64,000 nucleotides of DNA from NCBI GenBank assembly GCA_910583555.1, contig CAJTXO010000017.1, positions 23,993 through 87,992 on the forward strand. The letters run 5' to 3'. Below, one piece after another: positions 17,959-25,583 of this stretch. The translations under genes were made by a program, and so were the position numbers. The first letter of the stretch is position 1, and every line of letters starts with the position of its first letter. This DNA is from an uncultured Eubacterium sp. (lineage in GTDB: Bacteria; Bacillota; Clostridia; Lachnospirales; Lachnospiraceae). The notes beneath the pieces were generated by a model. It saw nothing but the letters and a program-made list of their open reading frames with translations. It was not told where the DNA came from and ran no database searches.

Positions 17959-18040
17959 CTTTAAGATCATTTACTCTTTAAGATCATTTACTCTTTAAGA
18001 TCATTTACTCTTTAAGATCATTGATTCTTTCAGATCATTA
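17959..18040. repeat. 17-bp tandem repeat, about 4.7 copies
   Basis: CTTTAAGATCATTTACT repeats exactly at 17959, 17976 and 17993, with diverged copies at 18010 and 18027. It fills the space between the esterase stop and the UvrA-like start. On the minus strand each unit contains ATGATCTTAAAG, which explains a spurious upstream ATG for the UvrA-like ORF. It is too short and unspaced for CRISPR. Confidence 0.9.
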
Positions 18041-20242
18041 ATACTCCGGCACAATCTCCGGCATAAAGAACCGCCCCTTGAACAGCGATTTCACAAGAAT
18101 GTTATACTCTGCCTTCGTCAGTCCCCTGCGCATCTGCGCGAACGTATCGGCTTCGTCATAATACTCACTATCCATGCCCGACCTGCTCTTTGTCGCATCC
18201 GCGTCAAAACTCATCAGTTTCTGCACGCCCGGCGCATTGTTCCATGTGTCCCAGTTTGCCAGGGAAGCGCCATTTGGATTTCCCTTTGCCAGGAAATTGC
18301 CCACATATTTCTGCATCAGTTCCGTCAGCGCTTTCCGCCCCTCTTTGTTCGCTGAACTGATTGCGTTCGGCGCGTATTCCGTATAATTATTTTTATAGTA
18401 ACCACGCAGGAAATCTTTGCTCACGCCGTGGAACGCCCCTACATACCGGCTGTAAAAGCCATCGGTGACAGCAGCGTCCGTACCCCAGCGGAAACGGTAG
18501 GCGTATACCGGCGCGTGGGCGCCGTCCTGATAGAGCCGGTTCGCCGTCTTTTCGATATAATGTCCCGACTGCAGCATACTTCCAAACTTCACCCCGTTTG
18601 TCACAAGGTTCAGCATTTGGGAGCCAGTCGTGATCTGCGTCAGATTTTCCAATTCGGAATCCAGTTTCCCATTCCATGCATAACTCGAAAACTCCGTAGC
18701 GTCGCTTCCGAGGATGACCGGGACGCGGTTATAGTTTCCGGATGAGATCACGGAAAATCCCTCTTTCGGTATCACGGTCCCGTCATGAAATCCCTGCGGG
18801 AACTCCCCGAGGCGCAGCGACGACGATTTATACATATTCGCGACTTCCGTCGTCGAGAGTCCCTGAAACAGCTCGCGTATGACATCATCCTCCGCGTCTT
18901 TTAAAAACGCGAGCGCACTTTTTTTCGTGGCGTAAGTCCCCCGTTTTACGAGGATGGCCGCGAGCTTTTCCTCCGCGGATTCTTCCCCGTCTTCCGGCGA
19001 ACACGTATTACAGCCGCCGCTGAAAATGATAGCCTTGTGGAACAGTCCGTTCATGCCCGGCGAGATCATGCAGAGCAGCGCATTCCGCGCGCCGGCAGAA
19101 AAACCGGACAGCGTTACGTTTCCGGGATTTCCCCCAAAGGCGGCAATTTCGTCGCGAACCCAGCTCAGCGCGGCTTTTATGTCCAGCAGCGCAAAATTCC
19201 CGCTGTTTTCCTCATCCGTCCCGTTTCTGAGTGCCGGATGGCTGAGAAAACCGAACGCCCCCAGCCGGTATTCTACTGAAACGACGACGCATTTTGTCTC
19301 AGCGGCAAAACTGGAAAAACTGACATTTGACGTCCCGGAAGCATTTCCGCCGCCGTGCAGGTAAACCATGACCGGCAGATCTTTATCCCCGCTATTGGGG
19401 CGGTAAATATTGACATGCAGACAATCCTCCGTTCCCAAATACGATGTTCCATCACTGTACTGTGCCGCCGGTTCTTTCGCGGCGGAGGCATTGAACGTGC
19501 CGAGCCACGACTCCACCGGCTGGGGCGCCTTCCAGCGGTTTTTCCCCGCCGTGGACGCGCCGTAAGGAACGCCATACCAGACGAGCGCTTTCGCGTTCGC
19601 GTCCTCGATGCCCCGGACAGCACCTTTCGTCGTCGTCCGGATCAGTTCTGACTGCACCTTGACCGTCACCTTTTTAGTCTTACTGCCGTCTTTCGAAGTA
19701 ATGGTGATCACGGATTTTCCGTTCGCGGCCGCCGTGATCGTTCCATTTTTTGAAACTTTCGCGACAGCCGGATCCGAAGATGAGTAAAAGAGCCGTTTGT
19801 TCGCAGCGCTGGCAGGTGCCGCTTTGGCCCCCAGACTCTGCTGGTTCCCGGGATACATTTTTACACTGGTCGATGCCACATTGATCTTCGACACCTTTTT
19901 GCCGACCGTTACTTTGATCGCCAGCACTTTTTTCTTTTTGCTGTTGTATCCCCGGACGTACGTACTCCCCTTTTTTACCCCTTTGAGCTTTTTATTTTTT
20001 ATGATCTTGACGATCTTTTTATTTTTTGATTTCCAGGTCAGTTTCTGATATTTGGACTTTTTCGCCGCCGTCAGCGGATTCTTATTGACAATGTTTAAGA
20101 TCGTAACTTTCTTCCCCTTTGCCACCGTATAGGCGGGGTTCTCAGCCGCCCGCGCGGTCCGTCCCGCACAGGCACCCCAAAACATCCCGAGGCACAAAAG
20201 GCACAAAAATAAATTCACTCTGCTCCATTTTTTCTGATCCAT
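18038..20242 (-). CDS. Secreted type-B carboxylesterase with N-terminal Ig-like domain
   Basis: About 734 residues. The start chosen is the second Met (20240-20242, MDQKKW), with GGATGG six bases upstream; the ORF begins two codons earlier. Residues 1-~33 are a signal peptide (LFLCLLCLGMFWGACAG..ARA). Residues ~40-195 are a very Lys-rich beta region ending in a Big_2 unit (KISKNGTITAAANGKSVITITS-like). From ~200 the carboxylesterase domain reads GVPYGAS, the signature EDCLHVNIYRP, the oxyanion YLHGGG, and the nucleophile elbow GFSAGAR where most relatives have GESAG. The C-terminal His region includes AFHGVSKDFL. It probably deacylates or demethylesterifies polymers at the cell surface. Confidence 0.88.
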   Translation of the reverse strand: MDQKKWSRVNLFLCLLCLGMFWGACAGRTARAAENPAYTVAKGKKVTILNIVNKNPLTAAKKSKYQKLTWKSKNKKIVKIIKNKKLKGVKKGSTYVRGYNSKKKKVLAIKVTVGKKVSKINVASTSVKMYPGNQQSLGAKAAPASAANKRLFYSSSDPAVAKVSKNGTITAAANGKSVITITSKDGSKTKKVTVKVQSELIRTTTKGAVRGIEDANAKALVWYGVPYGASTAGKNRWKAPQPVESWLGTFNASAAKEPAAQYSDGTSYLGTEDCLHVNIYRPNSGDKDLPVMVYLHGGGNASGTSNVSFSSFAAETKCVVVSVEYRLGAFGFLSHPALRNGTDEENSGNFALLDIKAALSWVRDEIAAFGGNPGNVTLSGFSAGARNALLCMISPGMNGLFHKAIIFSGGCNTCSPEDGEESAEEKLAAILVKRGTYATKKSALAFLKDAEDDVIRELFQGLSTTEVANMYKSSSLRLGEFPQGFHDGTVIPKEGFSVISSGNYNRVPVILGSDATEFSSYAWNGKLDSELENLTQITTGSQMLNLVTNGVKFGSMLQSGHYIEKTANRLYQDGAHAPVYAYRFRWGTDAAVTDGFYSRYVGAFHGVSKDFLRGYYKNNYTEYAPNAISSANKEGRKALTELMQKYVGNFLAKGNPNGASLANWDTWNNAPGVQKLMSFDADATKSRSGMDSEYYDEADTFAQMRRGLTKAEYNILVKSLFKGRFFMPEIVPEY

Positions 20243-20334
20243 GTTCATCCATCCATTTCCATTTTGTATTCATATGATGTCCATATAATACCAATCCAAT
20301 AAGACAAAAATATGTCAAAATAGACAAACATGTT

Positions 20335-21345
20335 TTACTGCCAGCTCAGGGACTGGTATTCCGCCACACGCTCCCGCAGGATCAGGTCCTTCAGCGCCTG
20401 TTCGGTCGGCTTATCTTCAAACAGGACCGCGTTGATCTGCTCGACGATCGGCATGTTGACATGGTGCTTATTTGCCAGCGCCATCGCCGCGCGGGCACAA
20501 TTGACACCTTCGATGACCTGCCGTATCTCCTGTTTCGCCTCCTCGAGCGTCTTTCCCTGACCGAGCAGATAGCCGCAATTGTGATTCCGGCTGTGGGTAC
20601 TCGTACACGTTACGATCAGATCGCCGATACCGGAAAGTCCGAAAAACGATTCCATCTTTCCGCCAAGTTCCATACCCAGACGGCTGATCTCCGCGATGCC
20701 CCTCGTCATGAGCGCCGCCTTTGTATTATCTCCCATCCCCATGCCTTCCAGGATCCCGGCGGCAAGCGCGATCACATTTTTCAACGCTCCGCCGATCTCA
20801 ATGCCGATAATATCCGGACTCACATAAACGCGGAAATTCTCTCCCATAAAAACATCCTGGATGAAAACGGCCGTCTTTTCCGACTTTGCCCCAACCACAA
20901 CTGTAGTTGGCATCTGTTTGGAAACTTCCTCGGCATGGCTCGGGCCGGAAAGCACCGCCACATCCGCGTTCGGCAGCTCGTCTTCCAGAATCTCGCACAA
21001 TGTCATCAGTGTATTTTCCTCGATTCCCTTCCCCACATTAACGACGATCTGTCCGTCTTCGACAAAGGACTTCGCCAGTCTGGCTGTGGAGCGCACATAC
21101 GGAGAGGCCACAGAAAACACGATGATATCCTGCTCGCGGCACGCCTGCTCCAGATCATCCTCGATCACGATCGACGGCGGCAGTTTTATCCCCGGCAGCC
21201 GGTCTACGTGCTCCCTCTTTTCGCGGAGCATATCCGTTTCCTCCTTCACCGCTGACCAGACAGTCACGCGGTGTCCGTTGTTCGCGCATAATATGGCAAG
21301 CGCGGTCCCCCAGCTCCCAGCTCCCAAAAAGCTTATCCTTTTCAT
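20335..21345 (-). CDS. gpsA: Glycerol-3-phosphate dehydrogenase [NAD(P)+]
   Basis: Reduces DHAP to sn-glycerol-3-phosphate for phospholipid synthesis. It has 336 residues. The dinucleotide motif is FLGAGSWGTALA, followed by VLSGPSHAEEV, the catalytic Lys in EIGGALKNVIALAAGI, and GLSGIGDLIVTCTSTHSRN. The ATG has AAGGAGG at normal spacing, located inside the end of plsY; stop and start overlap as ATGA. Together with plsY it makes the first two steps of glycerolipid synthesis. Confidence 0.97.
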   Translation of the reverse strand: MKRISFLGAGSWGTALAILCANNGHRVTVWSAVKEETDMLREKREHVDRLPGIKLPPSIVIEDDLEQACREQDIIVFSVASPYVRSTARLAKSFVEDGQIVVNVGKGIEENTLMTLCEILEDELPNADVAVLSGPSHAEEVSKQMPTTVVVGAKSEKTAVFIQDVFMGENFRVYVSPDIIGIEIGGALKNVIALAAGILEGMGMGDNTKAALMTRGIAEISRLGMELGGKMESFFGLSGIGDLIVTCTSTHSRNHNCGYLLGQGKTLEEAKQEIRQVIEGVNCARAAMALANKHHVNMPIVEQINAVLFEDKPTEQALKDLILRERVAEYQSLSWQ

Positions 21346-22022
21346 GACATACCTCCTTCGTGATCCTCTTTTCGTTTTGCCCCAAGTTTATTTTCTGTTC
21401 CGTGTAAAAGCCTTATGATATTTGCCCTGTGCTTTATGTAAGCCAGACCGGTAAACAACAGGCTTATCATAAGCAGTACCGGAAAATATGCGCTGTCCCG
21501 GTAATGAAGCACGGAAAACACCGGAATATACCACACGACGATCAGCGATCCGAGCGACACATATCGTGTCACCGCCACGACGACAACGAAAATAGCCAGA
21601 CCAACCGCGATGAACAGCGGATCGAGCGTGGACACGACGATGACTGCCGCCGAGACCGCGATCCCTTTTCCGCCCCGGAATTTCAACGTTACCGGAAAAT
21701 TGTGCCCCAGCACGACGCCGAGTCCGGCGCAGAGTGTAAACATATAGGTGAGATCCTGGCCAAATCCCATGCGCGCGCAGTAATAAAATTTCACGACGAG
21801 CATCGGTATAAACGCTTTTATCAGATCGCCGAGAAACGTGAGCGCCCCCGCTTTCGCGCCGAGGGAGCGCAGCGCGTTCGTCGTACCGATGTTACCACTC
21901 CCCGTCGACCGTATGTCCATTCCATTCATCTTACCAACGAGATACCCCGTGGGGAAACAGCCAAACGCGTAACCAATGACCAGGATCAAAAACCCGGTTA
22001 AGATATTTGCTGACACCGCCAT
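21342..22022 (-). CDS. plsY: Acyl-phosphate:glycerol-3-phosphate acyltransferase
   Basis: Integral membrane enzyme of 226 residues that acylates G3P from acyl-phosphate. Family motifs are GCFPTGYLVGKMNGMDIRSTGSGNIGTTNALR and GHNFPVTLKFRGGKGIAVS, with five or so hydrophobic segments. It overlaps the der stop by one base (TAATG) and the gpsA start by four, so der-plsY-gpsA is a tight operon. The RBS AAAGGAG is only two bases from the ATG; the GTG two codons later would be spaced better. Confidence 0.95.
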   Translation of the reverse strand: MAVSANILTGFLILVIGYAFGCFPTGYLVGKMNGMDIRSTGSGNIGTTNALRSLGAKAGALTFLGDLIKAFIPMLVVKFYYCARMGFGQDLTYMFTLCAGLGVVLGHNFPVTLKFRGGKGIAVSAAVIVVSTLDPLFIAVGLAIFVVVVAVTRYVSLGSLIVVWYIPVFSVLHYRDSAYFPVLLMISLLFTGLAYIKHRANIIRLLHGTENKLGAKRKEDHEGGMS

Positions 22023-23341
22023 TACTCCTTTCGTTCCCGAATAAACATCCGGATCGGAGTGCCGGTAAAGCCAAATGTCTCGCGGATCCGGTTTTCTATA
22101 TAACGCTGATAGGAAAAGTGCATCAGTTCCTTGCTGTTCACAAAGACCACAAACGTCGGTGGCTTCGTGCTGACCTGTGTCATATAAAACAGCTTGAGCC
22201 TTTTTCCTTTGTCCGACGGCGGCTGCTGCATCGCAACGGCCTCCATCAGTATTTCATTGAGCACACCGGTCTGGATGCGCAGCGAGTGGAACTGGATGAC
22301 CGTCTCGATCCGCTCGAACAGTTTTTCCGTGCGCTGTCCGGTGAGCGCGGAAATAAACATGATCTCCGCGTAAGGGACGAACGAGAGTATCTCCCGCACG
22401 CGGTTCGTGTACTCTTTTACCGTGTGATTATCCTTTTCCACCGCGTCCCATTTATTGACGGCGATGATCAGTCCCTTTCCCCTGTCATGGGCGATGCCCG
22501 CTATTTTCGCGTCCTGCTCCGTCACGCCCTCGACGGCGTCGATCATCAAAATGACGACGTCCGAGCGTTCGATCGCCGCCACGGTCCTGATAATACTATA
22601 TCGTTCTAAATCTTCCTTGATTTTATTCTTCCTTCTTATACCAGCTGTATCAATAAATACATATTCTTTTCCGTCGCGGACGATCTCAGTGTCGATCGCG
22701 TCGCGCGTCGTACCGGCGATCTCAGACACGATGACACGGTTTTTCCCCACCAGTTTGTTGACGAGCGAAGATTTTCCGGCATTCGGCTTCCCGACGATCG
22801 CTATTTTCGGGCGCTCATCCTCTTCCTCCTCAAATTTTTCCGGCGCGATATGTTCGAGCACCGCGTCGAGCATATCTCCGATGCCCAGTTTCGACGAGGC
22901 GGACACCGGATGAGGATCACCGATCCCAAGATTGTAAAATTCGTACACATCCGGCATATATTTTTCAAAACTATCGACTTTATTTACGACTAAGACCACC
23001 GGTTTCCCCGATTTGCGCAGCATATCCGCCACTTTGAAATCCATGTCGACCAGTCCCTGCCGGACATCGGTGAGAAACAAAATGACATCGGCCGCAGCGA
23101 TGGCGATATTCGCCTGCTCGCGCATGTGCGAGAGCATGGCATCCTTCGTATCAAGGTCGATCCCGCCGGTATCGATCAGCGACATACTGCGGTCGAGCCA
23201 GGTGAAATCCGCGTAGATCCGGTCGCGCGTCACGCCGGGGTAGTCTTTTACGATCGAGATCCTCTCCCCCGCCAGCGTATTAAAAAGCGTGGATTTCCCC
23301 ACATTGGGCCTTCCCACGACAGCAATAATTGGTTTACTCAT
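22022..23341 (-). CDS. der: Ribosome-associated double GTPase Der/EngA
   Basis: Essential 50S assembly GTPase of about 439 residues. The start ATG at 23339-23341 has GAGGAG upstream; the ORF runs ten codons further without support. Two G domains in tandem are visible: GRPNVGKSTLFN, DTGG, NKVD, and later GKPNAGKSSLVN, DTAGIRRKNKI, NKWD, followed by the C-terminal KH-like domain (PPTFVVFVN, SYQRYIENRIRETFGFTGTPIRMFIRERK). It heads the der-plsY-gpsA operon and is divergent from yjfB. Confidence 0.97.
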   Translation of the reverse strand: MSKPIIAVVGRPNVGKSTLFNTLAGERISIVKDYPGVTRDRIYADFTWLDRSMSLIDTGGIDLDTKDAMLSHMREQANIAIAAADVILFLTDVRQGLVDMDFKVADMLRKSGKPVVLVVNKVDSFEKYMPDVYEFYNLGIGDPHPVSASSKLGIGDMLDAVLEHIAPEKFEEEEDERPKIAIVGKPNAGKSSLVNKLVGKNRVIVSEIAGTTRDAIDTEIVRDGKEYVFIDTAGIRRKNKIKEDLERYSIIRTVAAIERSDVVILMIDAVEGVTEQDAKIAGIAHDRGKGLIIAVNKWDAVEKDNHTVKEYTNRVREILSFVPYAEIMFISALTGQRTEKLFERIETVIQFHSLRIQTGVLNEILMEAVAMQQPPSDKGKRLKLFYMTQVSTKPPTFVVFVNSKELMHFSYQRYIENRIRETFGFTGTPIRMFIRERKE

Positions 23342-23433
23342 AGTACTCCTCATTTCTGCATATTTTATCAAATATTACCACGCACTTCCTTTATTCTACA
23401 GGAAATCGTATCCAAAATCAATAGAAAAAAGCA

Positions 23434-23462
23434 TTGTCTTTTCCGTCCCCACATGATATAAT
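23434..23462 (+). promoter_or_regulatory. Promoter of the yjfB-like gene
   Basis: TTGTCT (23434-23439), a 17-bp spacer and TATAAT (23457-23462) match sigma-A. The start codon is 44 bp downstream. Confidence 0.75.
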
Positions 23463-23505
23463 TGAAAAAAATCGAGCGCGATTCGCGAAAAAGGAGGTTG
23501 ATACG

Positions 23506-23700
23506 ATGGATTTAAGTCTCGGCATGGACATCGCCGGATACGCAAATGCAAACGCCATTCAAAATACGCAGTCCCAGGTATCGATTGCGATGATGAAGAA
23601 AACTCTTGACCTGCAGGAGGCGGCGGGCAGCCAGATCGTACAGATGATGGAACAGTCCGTAAATCCCTCGTTAGGAGGAAATATCGACATCCGTGTTTAA
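23506..23700 (+). CDS. YjfB-family putative motility protein
   Basis: A 64-residue protein. The ATG at 23506 has AAGGAGG eight bases upstream, much better than the longer in-frame ORF from 23434. The sequence has a Met/Gln-rich helical middle and ends SVNPSLGGNIDIRV, the pattern of the small YjfB family annotated as putative motility proteins. The molecular role is unknown. It is monocistronic, with its own promoter upstream and a hairpin terminator at 23727-23757. Confidence 0.8.
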   Translation: MDLSLGMDIAGYANANAIQNTQSQVSIAMMKKTLDLQEAAGSQIVQMMEQSVNPSLGGNIDIRV

Positions 23701-23726
23701 ATGGCTGTTATAACAAAAATACCAGG

Positions 23727-23757
23727 GGAGATTTCTTGCAGAAAGAAATCTCCTTTT
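23727..23757 (+). terminator. Terminator of the yjfB-like gene
   Basis: GGAGATTTCT (23727-23736) pairs with AGAAATCTCC (23744-23753) and is followed by TTTT. It sits between convergent genes. Confidence 0.85.
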
Positions 23758-23780
23758 GACGTCCCCTTTTCCTCCGCTTC

Positions 23781-24131
23781 TCAGACAGCCTCAAATGCGT
23801 TTTCCACATGCGTCACCCGTTCACCGTCGATGGCTACCACATCAAAACGCATCGGCGTGTCCGGCGGAGTCCCTTCTTTATATATATAATATCTGGCACA
23901 GCGGGAAATATTCCTTATTTTTTTGAAATCCACCGCGTACGAACTTTCACCACAGGCCGCCGTTTTCCGGTATTTTACTTCCACAAATACGAGCACGTCC
24001 CCATCGTTTGCCACGATGTCGATCTCCGCCGTGCGGCACCGGTAATTCGTGGCGACGATGCGGTATCCTTTTTCTTCCAGATATTTACATGCGAGCGCTT
24101 CTTTTTCGCTCCCGATCTCCCTTCGGTTCAT
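23781..24131 (-). CDS. yraN: UPF0102/YraN-family putative endonuclease
   Basis: About 116 residues from the ATG at 24129-24131, the normal size of this family. It has the nuclease-like core EKEALACKYLEEKGYRI, NYRCRTAEIDIVANDGD and VFVEVKYRK, i.e. E..D..ExK of a PD-(D/E)XK-like fold, and a C-terminal RFDVVAI. The first codons and RBS sit in a 57-bp tandem duplication, so an in-frame start 19 codons upstream (24188) would add a copy of MNRREIGS. Both starts have the same RBS. The function is unproven; its relatives usually accompany rnhB or processing genes. Confidence 0.85.
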   Translation of the reverse strand: MNRREIGSEKEALACKYLEEKGYRIVATNYRCRTAEIDIVANDGDVLVFVEVKYRKTAACGESSYAVDFKKIRNISRCARYYIYKEGTPPDTPMRFDVVAIDGERVTHVENAFEAV

Positions 24132-24220
24132 AACGATCCCACCCCTCTTTTTGTCGTTCTTCCCGCTCCCGATCTCCCTCCGGTTCATAACGATCCCACC
24201 CTCTTTTTGTCGTTCTTTTC
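24107..24220. repeat. 57-bp tandem duplication over the yraN start
   Basis: 24107-24163 and 24164-24220 are near-identical, with a few substitutions and a compensated one-base length change. Each unit carries an RBS, an ATG and the codons for MNRREIGS. The period is 19 codons, so both starts are in frame. Confidence 0.9.
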
Positions 24221-24275
24221 GTTCTCGTTCCTCATTCGCACACGCCTTTTGTGGCTGGACGCGCGCATTTCATGA

Positions 24276-25388
24276 TCACATCTGCATGATGATCTCACGG
24301 ATTTCCTCTTCCGCGACCGGCCGGGCATAGACGTCTTCGCCAAATGTCATGACCTCCCCGATCCCTTTCTGGAACACAAAACGCAGCTTTCCGTCGCGTA
24401 CTTTTTTATCGGTGTACAGCTTTTTCACCAGTTCCTCCCGGTCGATGCCTTCCGGGATCCCGACGGGAAGGCCGATCCTCTTCTGGAGCGCGATGACGCG
24501 GTCTCTCTCGTCTTCCGTGAGGAAACCGAGCCTGCATCCGAGATTTACCTGCGCCGTCATGCCGATCGAGAGCGCCTGTCCGTGCAGCAGCTTATAACCG
24601 CTCACCGTCTCGATGGCACGCCCCACCGTATGGCCGAGGTTCAGTATCTCCCGTAGATTCTGTTCCTTCTCGTCCTTCATCACGACCTCATACTTGACGC
24701 GGCAGTTCTGTTCGCAAATGTATTCGCAGACGTCCGGTACACCGCTTAATATATCCTCCACATGGTCCTCAATGTACGAAAAAAATGACGCGTCCGCCAG
24801 ACAGGCGTGCTTGACCGTCTCCGCCAGGCCGTTGATCAGATGCTCCTTTGGCAGTGTCTTCCAGGTATCAATGTCTATATACACTTTTTTCGGCTGGTAG
24901 ATCAGCCCGATCAGGTTCGTGGCCAGATCGGTATCCACGGCCGTTTTCCCGCCGATCGAGGCGTCGGCCGCAGCCAGAAGGGACGTCGTATAATTTACAT
25001 ACGGCACGCCTCTTCCAAACGTTCCCGCGACAAATCCGGCCAGATCCGAAACGACGCCGCCGCCTGCCGCGATGACACAGCAGTCCCGCCGGAAACCTTT
25101 CTCCAGCATCGCGTCCTCGATCTGTTCTTTCGTCTTCCGGACCTTACTTTTTTCCCCGGCGGGAAACACAAAAAGTTCCGCCGAAAATCCCGCTTCCCGC
25201 AGCCGTTCAACAAGCGGCGCGGCGTACAGCTCCCTGACATTCGTATCGGTCACGACCGCGAACTTTTTACAGTTTCCGGTCAGACCGTTTTTCAGATCGT
25301 CCACCAGTTCCGGAATCAGATTCCTTCCGATCCGCACATCGTATGAATCATCCACTGTTTTTTTTAGTTCTACTCTGAATTTCTGCAT
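24276..25388 (-). CDS. aroB: 3-dehydroquinate synthase
   Basis: Second step of the shikimate pathway, converting DAHP to dehydroquinate with NAD and a divalent metal. It has 370 residues. Features include VVTDTNV, FPAGEKSKVRKTKEQIEDAML, the NAD site AAGGGVVSDLAGFVAGTFGRGVPY, TTSLLAAADASIGGKTAVD, the metal-binding Glu in GLAETVKHACL, and LNLGHTVGRAIE with its His. The start has only a distant AGAGGG. It lies alone before yraN rather than in an aro cluster, but supplies chorismate for the trp operon. Confidence 0.96.
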   Translation of the reverse strand: MQKFRVELKKTVDDSYDVRIGRNLIPELVDDLKNGLTGNCKKFAVVTDTNVRELYAAPLVERLREAGFSAELFVFPAGEKSKVRKTKEQIEDAMLEKGFRRDCCVIAAGGGVVSDLAGFVAGTFGRGVPYVNYTTSLLAAADASIGGKTAVDTDLATNLIGLIYQPKKVYIDIDTWKTLPKEHLINGLAETVKHACLADASFFSYIEDHVEDILSGVPDVCEYICEQNCRVKYEVVMKDEKEQNLREILNLGHTVGRAIETVSGYKLLHGQALSIGMTAQVNLGCRLGFLTEDERDRVIALQKRIGLPVGIPEGIDREELVKKLYTDKKVRDGKLRFVFQKGIGEVMTFGEDVYARPVAEEEIREIIMQM

Positions 25389-25496
25389 CGGTATATTTTA
25401 TCCCTCTTTCTTTTTGTTCGCAATTTTTATTGGCGTCAGCACCTATTTTATCACATTTTGGGGGCCGGCACAATTCTTTTTCTAAAAACGCCTTCC

Positions 25497-25525
25497 TTGA
25501 CTTTCCTATTTCCATATGATATATT
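25497..25525 (+). promoter_or_regulatory. glmS promoter
   Basis: TTGACT (25497-25502), a 17-bp spacer and TATATT (25520-25525). The predicted leader is only ~50 nt. Confidence 0.8.
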
Positions 25526-25583
25526 CAAATCAATTGGCAAAACATATACTACATATTGAAAAGAAAGACTTTGGAGGATTATT

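Noticed and set aside
17926..17970. ATG at 17970 as start of the UvrA-like protein
   Set aside because: It lies in the 17-bp repeat without an RBS; the TTG at 17925 has AAGGAGG and gives the family-like N-terminus.
17959..18040. CRISPR array
   Set aside because: Units are 17 bp and directly adjacent with no unique spacers; no cas genes nearby. No other CRISPR-like array was seen in the window.
20461..21255. 264-codon open frame antisense to gpsA
   Set aside because: gpsA is unmistakable on the other strand, and the antisense product is His/Arg-rich noise.
25526..25583. glmS ribozyme in front of glmS
   Set aside because: The consensus promoter at 25497-25525 leaves a leader of only ~50 nt, too short for the ribozyme core, and no ribozyme-like sequence is seen.
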